Source: Halococcoides cellulosivorans
GTDB lineage: Archaea; Halobacteriota; Halobacteria; Halobacteriales; Haloarculaceae
Length of the DNA stretch: 64,000 bases
Assembly: GCF_003058365.1 (NCBI RefSeq)
Contig: NZ_CP028858.1
Location: 186,001 to 250,000 of the forward strand
Reading direction: 5' to 3'
The notes under the pieces were generated by a model. The model was given only the letters and a program-made list of their open reading frames with translations, did not search any database and was not told the origin of the DNA. This document shows, in pieces, positions 1 through 9,100 of this stretch. Each line of letters begins with the position of its first letter. Positions within the stretch are counted from its first letter, which is position 1. Both the position numbers and the translations under genes were made by a program.

Positions 1-2
1 GG

Positions 3-488
3 TATCGCGAGCGCGAGGGCGAACTGGACGTGACACACTTCGACGCCGCCGCGGCCCGCCAGTCCGGCATCTACGCCGTCGTCGACGACCTGGACCGGGC
101 GGCGATCGACTGGGTCGCGAGCGCGTGCTGTCGCGACGAGATGTGCCTGAAGCGTCGCGAGTGGGACGCCGGCGAGGAGGATCCGATCGACGTGCCCCGT
201 GGCGACGGGGAGATGCCCTGTCGAGAGCCCTGTTCGCTGGTGGTCGCCGCCGCGCGGGCGTTCACCAAACAGGAACAGGAATCACCCCAGACGTACGAAT
301 TCGAGCTGACGCCGAGCGAGCACGAGACCCTGCTCGACTGTCTCGACGCCGTCGCCGCGGATCGATCGGTCCGCCTCGCGGACCTCGGTGAGGGAGCGAA
401 CCGCTACCGGGCACGATACCTCCAGGCCAAGCGGTTCTCAGCGAGCGGTCCAGGCGATCGCGCCGAGCACGGCCACGAGGACGAATAA
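3..488 (+). CDS. C-terminal part of a DR2241/CbiX-type iron-sulfur protein (partial)
   Basis: The reading frame is open from the left edge of the window, so the gene starts upstream and only about 161 residues are visible. Two cysteine groups, 'SACCRDEMCLKR' and 'PCREPCS', resemble the Fe-S-binding C-terminal region of DR2241-type proteins, which haloarchaea carry with CbiX-like sirohydrochlorin cobaltochelatase domains. The chelatase part, if present, lies outside the window, so a role in cobalamin or siroheme synthesis is inferred from family resemblance only. A GTG at 30 is an internal codon rather than a likely start, because the coding character continues to its left. The last 51 bases overlap the 3' end of the convergent gene that ends at 438. 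Confidence 0.7.
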   Translation, partial: YREREGELDVTHFDAAAARQSGIYAVVDDLDRAAIDWVASACCRDEMCLKRREWDAGEEDPIDVPRGDGEMPCREPCSLVVAAARAFTKQEQESPQTYEFELTPSEHETLLDCLDAVAADRSVRLADLGEGANRYRARYLQAKRFSASGPGDRAEHGHEDE

Positions 489-998
489 CACGCCGACGGT
501 GACGACCAGCGAGTTCGCGAGCACGGCGACGACGACGCCGACGACGAGCACGAGTGCACTCGCGAGCGCGGCCAGCGTGCGCGGATCGTCGACGGCCGCG
601 ACCGCGGGCGAGGGTGTGGGAGGCCGCTCCTGGGGGTGGGCCAGCGACTCGTCGACGCGGACGGTCTGCTCGGCCGCCTCCGGTGGCTCGACGACCACGT
701 CGACGTAGCGGGTACACGACCCGTGGGCGCTGACGAGTTTGACCTTCCCCCGGAACGTCGACTCGGGCGGCGCCATCTCGACGGGGATCGACCGACGATC
801 GTCCGCTTCGAGGAAGTGATTGGTCGCGGGGACGCTCGCGACGTCGGCCAGCGCGTCCTCCAGGTGGACGTGGAGGTGGACGCTCTCGCCGTGGTTGGTC
901 ACGCCGATGTCGAACGCTCCGGTCACCCTGATCTCGGCCGGCACGCTCAGTTCGTGCAGGCCGTCGCGGCTGATCTGAACCGGGAGCGTCTCAGTCAC
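438..998 (-). CDS. DUF7524-like haloarchaeal membrane protein
   Basis: This 186-residue protein starts 'MTETLPVQISRDG'. It has a soluble, beta-rich N-terminal part (about residues 1-110), then a Pro-rich linker and two adjacent hydrophobic segments (about 138-160 and 162-184) that end almost at the C-terminus. This layout matches a conserved haloarchaeal family of unknown function (DUF7524 by recollection). The soluble part probably faces outward or binds a partner; no catalytic motif is visible. It is the last gene of a minus-strand group with purA and the Trm112-like gene (55-base gap), and its 3' end overlaps the convergent DR2241-like gene. Confidence 0.8.
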   Translation of the reverse strand: MTETLPVQISRDGLHELSVPAEIRVTGAFDIGVTNHGESVHLHVHLEDALADVASVPATNHFLEADDRRSIPVEMAPPESTFRGKVKLVSAHGSCTRYVDVVVEPPEAAEQTVRVDESLAHPQERPPTPSPAVAAVDDPRTLAALASALVLVVGVVVAVLANSLVVTVGVLFVLVAVLGAIAWTAR

Positions 999-1052
999 GC
1001 CACTGACTGCGCAGGGCGTGACAAAAAAGGTTCCCGCCGGTGCCGCCCCGTC

Positions 1053-1241
1053 TCACTCCGCGTCGCGCATATCCGGCGGCAGCAGGTTCGGAATCCCCTC
1101 TTCGATCGGGTAGGTCTCCCCACACTCGGTACAGGTCAGCGTCCCGTCGACGATCTCGTCGTCTTCCCGGGCCTCGACTGATAGCTCCAACTCGCTTTTG
1201 TCGAGCGGACAGACGATCACGTCCATGAGGTCCTCGTCCAT
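1053..1241 (-). CDS. Trm112-family methyltransferase activator
   Basis: This 62-residue protein begins 'MDEDLMDVIVCPLDKSELEL' and contains the CP...CTECG zinc-knuckle pattern followed by 'YPIEEGIPNLLP', the signature of the Trm112/YcaR family. Archaeal Trm112 partners with and stabilises several methyltransferases that modify tRNA, rRNA and translation factors. Only three Cys are clear (C11, C37, C40), with an Asp or Lys where a fourth ligand could sit, so metal binding may be partial or lost. It lies 48 bases downstream of purA on the same strand and is probably co-transcribed with it. Confidence 0.88.
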   Translation of the reverse strand: MDEDLMDVIVCPLDKSELELSVEAREDDEIVDGTLTCTECGETYPIEEGIPNLLPPDMRDAE

Positions 1242-1289
1242 ACGCTGGCGTCGAGAGCGACGGCCAAAAGCGTGCCGAACGTCGGAACC

Positions 1290-2657
1290 CTACGCCTCGA
1301 AGGGCCGATCGCGCACGATCGTCTGCTCGCGTCCGGGGCCGACGCCGATCACGGTGACGGGCACGTCCAGCGCGTCCTCGATCGCCTCGATGTACGTCCG
1401 AGCGTTCGCGGGGAGCGCGCCGTATCCCTCGGCGGCGACCGTGTCGCGATCGAACTCCGGCCACCCGTCGAACGTGCGATAGGTCGGCTCACACGCGGCC
1501 CACCGGTCGGTCGTCGCGGGGACCGTCTCGACGGTCTCGCCGTCGAGGCTGTACGACTCGGCCATCCGGAGTTCCTCGAACCCTCCGAGCGTGTCGATGT
1601 GGTTGAGTGCGATTCCCGAAAAGCCGCTGGCCCGGGTCGCGTGTTCGAGCATCGGCAGGTCGAGCCACCCCACCCGGCGGGGCCGTCCGGTGACGGTGCC
1701 GTACTCGTCGCCCGCTTCGCGGATCTCGGTCGCGAGTCGTTCTTCCTCGGGGTCGGCGTCGCCCGCATACCCCGGCGTGTCGCCCTCGACGCCCGCGAGT
1801 TCGGTCGGCATCGGGCCGCTCCCGACCCGCGTGAGATACGCCTTGACGATGCCGATGGTCTCGCCGGACCCGACCAGCGCGGGCGAGAGCCCCGTCCCCG
1901 TGCAGGCCCCGCCCGCGGTGGGGTTCGAGGAGGTGACGTAGGGGTAGTTGCCGTGGTCGATGTCGATCAGCGTGCCCTGCGCGCCTTCGAGGATGATGTC
2001 CTCGCCCGCGGCGTGGCGGTCGGCCAGAAAGTCGCCCGCGTTCACGAGCATGTCTTCCGCAACGAGACGCTCGCCGTAGTCGGCGTACTCGGCGTGGAGC
2101 GCGTCGATGTCGAACGCGTCGTCAGTCTCGACGCCGAGGACGTCCTCGACGAACGCCCGGTGCTGGGGGACGACGTACTCCAGGGCGTCGCGCAACCCCT
2201 CGGGATCGGTGAGTTCCCCGATCCGGACGCCACGTCGGCCGGCCTTGTCCTCGTAGGTCGGGCCAATGCCACGCCCGGTCGTGCCGACTTCCTGGTCGCT
2301 GTCGGCTTTGACGTCCTCTTCGAGGCCGTCGATGACGCGATGGAACGGGAAGATGGCGTGCGCGCGGCGGGCGACCCGGACGTCCGGGTCGAGGCCGCGC
2401 TCGCGCAACTGATCGAGTTCGTCGAACAGCGTTCGGGGGTTGACGACACAGCCGTTGCCGAGCACGCCGACCTTGCCGCGGATCGCGCCGCTCGGGACCA
2501 GAGAGAGTTTGAACTCGTCGCCGTCGCGAACGACGGTGTGGCCGGCGTTGTCGCCGCCCTGGTATCGTGCGACGACGTCGGCGGGGTCGCCCAGAATGTC
2601 GACGACCCCGCCTTTGCCCTCGTCGCCGAGTTGCGAACCGACGATGGTGACGATCAT
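1290..2657 (-). CDS. purA: Adenylosuccinate synthetase
   Basis: PurA joins IMP and aspartate using GTP to form adenylosuccinate, the first committed step to AMP. The N-terminus carries the GTP-binding loop 'GSQLGDEGKGG', then 'GGDNAGHTVV' and the conserved 'QGTLIDIDHGNYPYVTSSNP' and 'TGRPRRVGW' regions. Full length is about 455 residues, normal for the family. I chose the ATG at 2657; a GTG one codon upstream is also possible. It heads a minus-strand group with the Trm112-like and DUF7524-like genes. The later IMP-forming enzyme PurO is also in this window (about 45 kb) but is not linked. Confidence 0.97.
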   Translation of the reverse strand: MIVTIVGSQLGDEGKGGVVDILGDPADVVARYQGGDNAGHTVVRDGDEFKLSLVPSGAIRGKVGVLGNGCVVNPRTLFDELDQLRERGLDPDVRVARRAHAIFPFHRVIDGLEEDVKADSDQEVGTTGRGIGPTYEDKAGRRGVRIGELTDPEGLRDALEYVVPQHRAFVEDVLGVETDDAFDIDALHAEYADYGERLVAEDMLVNAGDFLADRHAAGEDIILEGAQGTLIDIDHGNYPYVTSSNPTAGGACTGTGLSPALVGSGETIGIVKAYLTRVGSGPMPTELAGVEGDTPGYAGDADPEEERLATEIREAGDEYGTVTGRPRRVGWLDLPMLEHATRASGFSGIALNHIDTLGGFEELRMAESYSLDGETVETVPATTDRWAACEPTYRTFDGWPEFDRDTVAAEGYGALPANARTYIEAIEDALDVPVTVIGVGPGREQTIVRDRPFEA

Positions 2658-3009
2658 CACGCACCGTTTTCCTCCTGCCGGCCATACGGATTTCGGTCGG
2701 CCGTCGTGGATCGCGTGTCGATGCGCGTGGCGACGACGGGTCCACGCGACCGTCTGGCCGTCCGGATCGCCTCGAAATGCCGGGCGCAGGCGTGCTGTGG
2801 CCGATCTCGTCTCTCGGGAGGGACCGGGACGGCGTCGCCCGACCGACGCGTCGACAGACAGACCGACCGCCGGGCTGACAGACCCGATTCGGCCCGTTCG
2901 CGGACGTTATCGCTTCCCAAACCCTTATTTACCCGCGGTTGCGACCCTGAAACTGACGGTCGGACCGACGACAACCTTTAAACCCACCGACCACAAGTTA
3001 ACACGTGGC
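2658..3009. other. Divergent intergenic region between purA and a winged-helix gene
   Basis: About 350 bases without a convincing gene. It must hold the purA promoter (reading left) and the promoter of the winged-helix gene (reading right). AT-rich patches are seen near 2905-2935 and 2972-2983. A GC-rich stretch with repeated 'gacagac/gaccgac' steps (about 2852-2885) shows no clear stem or coding potential. Confidence 0.7.
2974..2984 (+). promoter_or_regulatory. TATA box for the winged-helix gene
   Basis: The sequence 'acctttaaacc' is centred about 30 bases before the ATG at 3010, the distance expected for an archaeal TATA box driving a leaderless or near-leaderless transcript. Confidence 0.65.
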
Positions 3010-3315
3010 ATGATAGATCGACTCGAAAAAGAAGTCGACATGCTGGAGCGACACCTCCAGGTGTTACGAATGGTGATCGAGAACGAACCGATCGGCATCG
3101 TGAAGATGTCCAACGAGACCGGCTACCCCCACCACAAGGTCCGGTACTCGCTGCGCGTGCTCGAAGAGGAGAACCTCATCGAGCCGTCCAGCCAGGGCGC
3201 CATCACGACCGAAGAGACCCAGGCGTTCGTCGACGACCTCGACGGCAAAGTCGAGGAGATCGTCGACAAACTCGACGAGATGAAAATCGAAGACGCGACG
3301 GCGATCGAAGGCTAA
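3010..3315 (+). CDS. Winged-helix transcriptional regulator
   Basis: This 101-residue protein starts at the ATG 'MIDRLEKEVDMLERH'. A short N-terminal coiled stretch is followed by a winged helix-turn-helix ('GIVKMSNETGYPHHKVRYSL', then 'LEEENLIEPSSQGA') and a C-terminal helix rich in Asp and Lys (about 75-97) suited to dimerisation. It belongs to a class of small single-domain haloarchaeal regulators; the target is unknown. The start is supported by a well-placed TATA box at about 2974-2984. Its stop codon overlaps by 4 bases the end of the convergent large coiled-coil gene. Confidence 0.85.
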   Translation: MIDRLEKEVDMLERHLQVLRMVIENEPIGIVKMSNETGYPHHKVRYSLRVLEEENLIEPSSQGAITTEETQAFVDDLDGKVEEIVDKLDEMKIEDATAIEG

Positions 3316-5888
3316 CTGCTTTTCAATTCGGGGACGGCGAGGTGGAACTGTTCGTCACGCGCTTCGACCAGACAGAGGTGAAAGCCGTCTTTCCGGGAGA
3401 GCCGGACGTACGATTCGCGACTGTCGCGACTGAACAGGCCGCCGCCGGTCGCGTCCGCCGCCGTTTCGAGCGCTTCGGGGTCGAAGTAGCTCTCGGTCAC
3501 CAGGAATCCGGCCGCGAAGTGGTCGTGTGACCGGCCAACGTCGGTCGCGGTCGTCACGAGCGTCTCCATCATCGCGCCGGTCGCGGCGTCGCGGTCGTCG
3601 TTCAGGTCCGCGACGATCAGCGGGTTGCCCATCCGGTCGCGCACGACGACGTCGAACGCGCGCTGTTCGCGACTGGTCTCTCCGTCGACCTCGACCTGGA
3701 CGCTCACACTCCCCTGAAGTTCCGCCCGATCGATCCGGGGCAGCGCCTCGTAGAGGTCTGCGAGCGCGCGCCCGTGGCCCGTGTCGCGAATCTCGTAGAT
3801 CAGATCCTCGACGAGCCAGGAGACGAACCGGTAGAGCAGACTCGATTCGAGGAACTCGTCGAACGGTTGGCCGTCGACGGCGACGTCGTCGGCCTCGAAC
3901 TGGGTGTGGTGTTCGAGTCGGAGGTTCTCGGTGACGGCCGATCGGTCTGCCGACCCTTCCGCGGCGGCTTCGAGTGTCGCTTCACCGCGAGAGGCGTACC
4001 GTACGAACAGGTTCGTCCCGGCGAGCGCCTCGTCGGCCGAGAGCGTTCGTGTCGCGCTCTGGGCCGCGCCCGTTCCGGCGGACTCGGCGGGCCTAGAGTC
4101 GAGTTGCTCGGCCAGATCGTCGCGTTCGGCCGCTAGCTCGTCGAGTTGGGCCTCGAGTTCTTCGATGCGACTGCGATACTCCCCACGCTCCTCGCGCAAC
4201 CGGTCGACGGTCGATTCGAGGTCGTCGATCCGGCGGTCGCGCTCGTCGATCTGGGCCTCCAGATCGCGAATCTGCTCGGAGGGCGCGCCCGACGCCGGCG
4301 GTCGGTCGCGCGAGACGCCACTCGTCGGTGTCGACGGGTCGCCCGAGTCGTCGCTCGGTGACTCGCTGTTCGCGGGGTCGACCGACGGGATCGATCGGCG
4401 TTCGAGGTCCTCCGGCGAGAGGTCCTCGTCCGACCGGGAGCGCTCTCCGCCGCCTGGGCCGGCGGCGGACTCGCCTGTGTCGGTCTCCGTGCGCGGCGTC
4501 GACGACTCACGCGAGCGGTCCTCCTGGCTCGGCCCGGTCTCCGGTCGCCCACTGGCGTCGCCCTCGCCAGTGCGCCCCTCGCTCGACGCCGCCGATCGCC
4601 GGGGCGACGTGTCGCCCTCGCTGGAGCGGTCCTCGCCCGCCCGGTCGTCCGTGGAGGGTTCACGCGACTGCCCGCTCTGGCTCGTGTCGTGCGATCGGTG
4701 CTGGTCGCTCGTGTCCGCCTGGCGATCGTCTCGCACCGGCCCGCGGTCCTCTCCTCGCTTCTCATTGGCCCGGTCTGGAGGATCGTCCCGTTCGGTGCGC
4801 TCCCGATCCGGCGGTGAGCGCGTCTCGCCGGTCGTGTCGTCGCCCGCGTGGCGGTCCTCGTTCGCACGTCGGTCCTCGTCGGTGCGCTGGTCTTCGTCCA
4901 GTGCGGGGCGGTCGTCGCTCTCCGGTCCGGATCGGTCCGTGGGTTCCCGTGTGGGCCGGTCGCCGGTCTCGGTCGGGTCGGCCAGTGGGTCCCGCTCGAT
5001 CGTGGTGCGCTCCGGGCCGTCCGACGGTTCGTCGCGCTCGGGCGCTGCTGACTCTTGGTCGTCTGACTCTGCGGTGTCTTCGCGCTCGGTCGGCCGTCGG
5101 TCGGCCCCGCCGTCGTCGCGTCCGGCGTCGAGCGGGTCGAGCGCTCGATCGGGGCGATCGCGGTCGGTGTGATCTCGCTCGTCTCGCTCTCCACCGGCGT
5201 CGAGGGGGTCGGTCGCGTCGTCGCTCTCGCCAGGTCGGCCGCTCGATGGTCCTGTGACTCCGTCGCTCGATGGTTCCGTCGTCCCGGAACTCGATGGGCC
5301 TGCGGCGCCGGCGGTCGTGCCGCTCTCGGCGCCAGGCTCGGTTCCGCCCGCCGCGTCGACCTCCTGGACGTCGATGTCGACCTGGTGGACCTCGAAGATG
5401 CCGACCTCGTCGTCGGCGGTCTCGAACGCCTCCTCGTCGGTGATCAATCGCTCGCTCGCGCCGACGAACGCGGCGCTCGTCGACCGGCCGCCGTGGTAGA
5501 CGATGTAGTAATCGCCGCTGAGGACGTTCTCCGAAAGCTCGATGTAGCCCGTAAAACCCGCGTCCGAGAGGCGGCGATCGACGTCGCTGATCGGGGTGTC
5601 TTCGGTGTAGTACTTCGCCCGCGGGCCCTCGGTACGCTCTTGCATCACCGCGAGCAGGGGGAGCGCGTCCGATGGGGCCCGATAGGCCGTGCCCGCCGCG
5701 TCTGCGACTGTGTCGAGGGTGCCGTCGATCACGCCGACGACGCTACCGTCGAGAAAGTACGCAGCCCCGCCCGCGGTCCGGACGCGCCCGGAAAATCCGC
5801 GGTCGGAGAGCTGCTGGAGCCCGTCCTCGCCGCCCTCGTAGGGCACTTCCTCCCAGTCGTCGACGCGGTCGACCGTGCGCGTCGTCAT
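3312..5888 (-). CDS. Large haloarchaeal protein with low-complexity linker and coiled coil (DUF7527-like)
   Basis: About 858 residues from the ATG at 5888 ('MTTRTVDRVDDWEEV'). Residues 1-155 form a globular domain. Residues about 160-530 are an extreme low-complexity stretch of Asp, Arg, Ser, Glu and Thr. Residues about 540-600 are a heptad-rich coiled coil ('EERGEYRSRIEELEAQLDEL'), and about 620-858 is a second globular domain with 'VRYASRGEATLEAAAEG' and 'AFDVVVRDRMGNPLIVADL'. The end domains match a conserved haloarchaeal family (DUF7527 by recollection); the C-terminal domain has a nuclease-fold feel but no clear catalytic set. No membrane helix or signal peptide is seen. An upstream ATG at 5918 adds ten residues and is less likely. 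Confidence 0.85.
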   Translation of the reverse strand: MTTRTVDRVDDWEEVPYEGGEDGLQQLSDRGFSGRVRTAGGAAYFLDGSVVGVIDGTLDTVADAAGTAYRAPSDALPLLAVMQERTEGPRAKYYTEDTPISDVDRRLSDAGFTGYIELSENVLSGDYYIVYHGGRSTSAAFVGASERLITDEEAFETADDEVGIFEVHQVDIDVQEVDAAGGTEPGAESGTTAGAAGPSSSGTTEPSSDGVTGPSSGRPGESDDATDPLDAGGERDERDHTDRDRPDRALDPLDAGRDDGGADRRPTEREDTAESDDQESAAPERDEPSDGPERTTIERDPLADPTETGDRPTREPTDRSGPESDDRPALDEDQRTDEDRRANEDRHAGDDTTGETRSPPDRERTERDDPPDRANEKRGEDRGPVRDDRQADTSDQHRSHDTSQSGQSREPSTDDRAGEDRSSEGDTSPRRSAASSEGRTGEGDASGRPETGPSQEDRSRESSTPRTETDTGESAAGPGGGERSRSDEDLSPEDLERRSIPSVDPANSESPSDDSGDPSTPTSGVSRDRPPASGAPSEQIRDLEAQIDERDRRIDDLESTVDRLREERGEYRSRIEELEAQLDELAAERDDLAEQLDSRPAESAGTGAAQSATRTLSADEALAGTNLFVRYASRGEATLEAAAEGSADRSAVTENLRLEHHTQFEADDVAVDGQPFDEFLESSLLYRFVSWLVEDLIYEIRDTGHGRALADLYEALPRIDRAELQGSVSVQVEVDGETSREQRAFDVVVRDRMGNPLIVADLNDDRDAATGAMMETLVTTATDVGRSHDHFAAGFLVTESYFDPEALETAADATGGGLFSRDSRESYVRLSRKDGFHLCLVEARDEQFHLAVPELKSS

Positions 5889-6092
5889 TACCTCTACAGT
5901 ATCGGCCAGTCGACGCAAATACTTTGTGAAGGGGTGGGGGCACGCTGGTGGTCGGTTGGGGACGCCGCTGGTGATCGGTCGTGGACGCCGTGGGGTTGGG
6001 ACCGTCGTGGACGGGTCGGGCCTCGTGGGGTCTGCTCCCGGCCGTGACGCCCGGGATCGATCTCGGCGCTGGACGCCCGAACCCGATCCTCA

Positions 6093-6102
6093 ACTTATAT
6101 GA
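6093..6102 (+). promoter_or_regulatory. TATA box for the dockerin/beta-helix gene
   Basis: 'acttatatga' lies about 33 bases before the ATG at 6131, an archaeal TATA position. It supports the downstream start rather than the earlier in-frame ATG at 5981. Confidence 0.6.
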
Positions 6103-6130
6103 GTCCGTCGTCAGAACCCCCGCTCAATGC

Positions 6131-9040
6131 ATGATGGCGACTGACGAACACCGTGCGCGTGTCGTGGGCACGCTGATTCTCATGACGCTGGCGGTGACTC
6201 TGATCGGATCAGGGGTGGCGAGTGCTAGCACGACGAACGTGACCGACGCGGCGGGTGTCGACTCGAACGCCTCGCTCGAACCGATCGCGGACCGATTGCC
6301 GACCGATCCCAACGGCGATGGCCTCTACGAGGATATCGACGGGGATGGACGGTGGACGTTCGTCGACGTGAATCTGTTCTTCCAGCACTCCGACGAGCCG
6401 GTGATTCGGAATCATACCGCGGCGTACGACTTCGACGGGGACGGCGAGATCTCCCTGCAGGACACGCTGTCACTGTTCGAAGAGCGCTACGACGGCGACG
6501 GTGACGGACTGTCGACCAGCGAGGAGCGCGCTCTGGGCACCGATCCCCGCCTGGCCGATACGGACGGCGACGGTGTCGACGACGGCCAGGAAGTCGAGAC
6601 CGGGACCGGCCCGAGGGTCGTGAACTTCGACAACGCGGGCGTGGACTGCGGCGGTGACTGTGACGTGAGTTCGCGGTCGGTCGCCGTGGGGCCTTCTGAC
6701 CCGATCACAGCCGCGGGCCCGCGACGGACGGGCCCCGCGGTCGATATCGATCCGAACACAACCTACACGGGCGACATCGAGCCAGCGGATGCGGACATCG
6801 TGGTCGCCCAGGATGGCGGCGGTGACGCCGAGACGATCCAGGGTGGCGTGGACGCCGCAAGCTCGGGTGACGTGGTCTACGTGCGGACCGGCGTCTATCG
6901 CGAACAGGTGACCATCGACGAGCAGGTGACGATCGTTGGCCCGAACGCGACGTTGAGTGGGTCGGGATTGGGGAATTATACCAGGGGATTTACGATCAAC
7001 GAATCGACTACGATATCTGGTCTCACCGTCGAGGAATTTGCTGGAGTTATGGTCGATCGGCAGCCGAACCTCGAAGTCACCCTCAGAGCGGTGACCATCC
7101 GAGAAGCCGGGACGACCGCGTACGCTAGCGGATCATCGGCTGATTGGACGTTTGAAAACGTCACAATGTCAGAATCTGGGGGGATCTTTGCACAAGACTC
7201 CACAGGAGACTGGATGTTCGAAAATGTATCGCACTCTGGGTATTCGAGTATTTTTGCGTCTCGTTCCACTGGAGATTGGTCGTTCGATCGCGTAACGATA
7301 GATGACACTTCGGGTCATTGGATCTATGCATCCGACTCCTCTGGCAAGTGGACGATATCACAGGCCCACGTCGAAACAGCAGGTGCCGGCATCGGCGCTA
7401 CTGACACGACTGGAGACTGGACGCTCACCCGCGTAAATATGACGACTGGGTATGCCGGTGGCGCAATCTATGCTGGTGGATCAGAAGGTGACTGGACCGT
7501 TTTGGAAACGTCGCTTACTGGTGGAAATGTTAGTTATGTACTATCTGCAACCAAATCCCGCGGTGATTGGGTGGTCTCCCACAGCGCATTCTTGATCAAT
7601 GGCTCGGGCTCAGGCAGTGGAATTTCAGCGAGTGGCTCTAGTGGCCAGTGGAGCATATCTCACTCAAAAATATCTGTCCATGGTGATTCTCTGATAGTCG
7701 GACAGACTGGCGACTGGGACGTTAGAGAAACCACATTTAATGGCGGAAATGTTGGTATACAGTCGGGAGATCACCAGGGTACGTTGATGATATCCAACGT
7801 GACGTTCGATCAGGGGAGCGAGTCGGTTGCCATGCACAGTGGCAATCACAGTGGACAGGTCACGATCAGAAACGTCGGTATTGAAGATGGCACCGGGATC
7901 CTTGGCGGCGGGACTGGTGACTGGGAGCTTCGAAATATCCATATATTGAACAAATCACCGACATCAAGCAGACACCTTGGCATCAATATCGACTCCAATG
8001 GGAGCAACGTGACGATTTCGAACGTCGTCACATCTAACGTGGAAATGGCCATTCTGTGCGGGGGAGATGCCGACTCGTGGACGATACACGATACGATCAT
8101 CCAAAACGCCTCGAATGGCCTCATCATCGATGTCGAGGGCCAGACGACTGTCGAAGAGACTCTCATAAAAAACGCGACAAAGGGGATTGTCGCGGATGGG
8201 TCGAGTCACCTCAACGTCTCCAAGGTCACGCTGACTGCGATTTCCGATGTCGGCATTAGCTACGGGAGCGGGCCCGGCAACGCCACCCTGTCGAAACTGC
8301 GAATTGCTGACGCCAATCGGGCAATCGATCTCCGAAACATGGGATCGACGACTGTCTCCCGGACAATCGTTCGGAATGCCTCGACTGGCCTCGCGGTGAC
8401 AGAGGGCTCGGTTCTGGAGGACGCACAAACGAATCAGACGGTATCGGTGCGTCGGTCTCGCTTCTCGAACACCGACCGCGCGATCTGGACCGACACAGAC
8501 GCACTCGATCGCGTCACAGCGACGGAGTTCCGGTGGGTCGATGAAGCGATCAACGCGAGCGAGACGAATGCGACGATCGACGCCCGCGAGAACTGGTGGG
8601 GGTCGGACGGCCTGACCGAGTCGGACACCACGGGCGACGTGCTGACCGGCGAGGCCTGCGACGAGCCCTGTGCGGGATATATTCGGGACAGTGGGGCGAC
8701 CTCGGGGGATATTCTCCCAACGGCCAGCCTGGTCACGGGCGAGGGCGTCGCGGTCTGGAACCAGCGGTTCGGGACGACTGAGAACGCGACGATCGCGATC
8801 GAGTACGAGACGACCGCGCTGGACGACAACGCGACGGCCACGCTGATCGCCGCTCCGAACAGAGAGCCGATGCTCTGGACGCTCGATCCCCCGACGAACG
8901 GAACGGTCGAACGCACCCTCTCGGCTGACCGGTTCCACGCCGACGACTCCGTCGGCGAACGCGTGACCATGATCCTCGAGACGACCGACGCCCGGGTCAC
9001 GGTCGCGAACGTGACAGTCGGGACCGCGACGGCGGCCTGA
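6131..9040 (+). CDS. Secreted dockerin-like / parallel beta-helix protein with GDW rungs
   Basis: About 969 residues. The N-terminus has a Sec-type signal (hydrophobic 'GTLILMTLAVTLIGSGVASA'). Residues about 57-115 hold two EF-hand-like calcium loops ('DPNGDGLYEDIDGDG', 'DFDGDGEISLQDT'), as in type I dockerin. Residues about 118-155 hold thrombospondin-type-3-like 'DGDGDG...DTDGDGVDD' repeats. From about 215 to 850 a right-handed beta-helix has some 12-14 rungs of 22-27 residues, many marked by GDW followed by alternating hydrophobics. The C-terminal about 100 residues look like an Ig-type domain. Sequons (N-x-S/T) are dense. Role inferred: calcium-stabilised surface or extracellular glycan-binding protein or lyase. 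No membrane anchor or PGF-CTERM is seen. The middle is visibly richer in A and T than the ends. Confidence 0.88.
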   Translation: MMATDEHRARVVGTLILMTLAVTLIGSGVASASTTNVTDAAGVDSNASLEPIADRLPTDPNGDGLYEDIDGDGRWTFVDVNLFFQHSDEPVIRNHTAAYDFDGDGEISLQDTLSLFEERYDGDGDGLSTSEERALGTDPRLADTDGDGVDDGQEVETGTGPRVVNFDNAGVDCGGDCDVSSRSVAVGPSDPITAAGPRRTGPAVDIDPNTTYTGDIEPADADIVVAQDGGGDAETIQGGVDAASSGDVVYVRTGVYREQVTIDEQVTIVGPNATLSGSGLGNYTRGFTINESTTISGLTVEEFAGVMVDRQPNLEVTLRAVTIREAGTTAYASGSSADWTFENVTMSESGGIFAQDSTGDWMFENVSHSGYSSIFASRSTGDWSFDRVTIDDTSGHWIYASDSSGKWTISQAHVETAGAGIGATDTTGDWTLTRVNMTTGYAGGAIYAGGSEGDWTVLETSLTGGNVSYVLSATKSRGDWVVSHSAFLINGSGSGSGISASGSSGQWSISHSKISVHGDSLIVGQTGDWDVRETTFNGGNVGIQSGDHQGTLMISNVTFDQGSESVAMHSGNHSGQVTIRNVGIEDGTGILGGGTGDWELRNIHILNKSPTSSRHLGINIDSNGSNVTISNVVTSNVEMAILCGGDADSWTIHDTIIQNASNGLIIDVEGQTTVEETLIKNATKGIVADGSSHLNVSKVTLTAISDVGISYGSGPGNATLSKLRIADANRAIDLRNMGSTTVSRTIVRNASTGLAVTEGSVLEDAQTNQTVSVRRSRFSNTDRAIWTDTDALDRVTATEFRWVDEAINASETNATIDARENWWGSDGLTESDTTGDVLTGEACDEPCAGYIRDSGATSGDILPTASLVTGEGVAVWNQRFGTTENATIAIEYETTALDDNATATLIAAPNREPMLWTLDPPTNGTVERTLSADRFHADDSVGERVTMILETTDARVTVANVTVGTATAA

Positions 9041-9069
9041 TCGACCGGCGACCAGCGACCCGGTCGACA

Positions 9070-9079
9070 GCTTTTATCT
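9070..9079 (+). promoter_or_regulatory. TATA box for the DUF2391 gene
   Basis: 'gcttttatct' sits about 27 bases before the ATG at 9101, fitting a leaderless archaeal promoter. Confidence 0.55.
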
Positions 9080-9100
9080 GGCCCCGGTCGACCGTCCGGC

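Noticed and set aside
1272-2981. 569-residue plus-strand frame opposite purA
   Set aside because: It is the shadow of purA codons read on the other strand; no recognisable protein features.
5981-6130. Upstream start (5981) for the dockerin/beta-helix gene
   Set aside because: It would put 50 non-signal-like residues before a clear signal peptide, and the TATA box at 6093-6102 lies inside that stretch.
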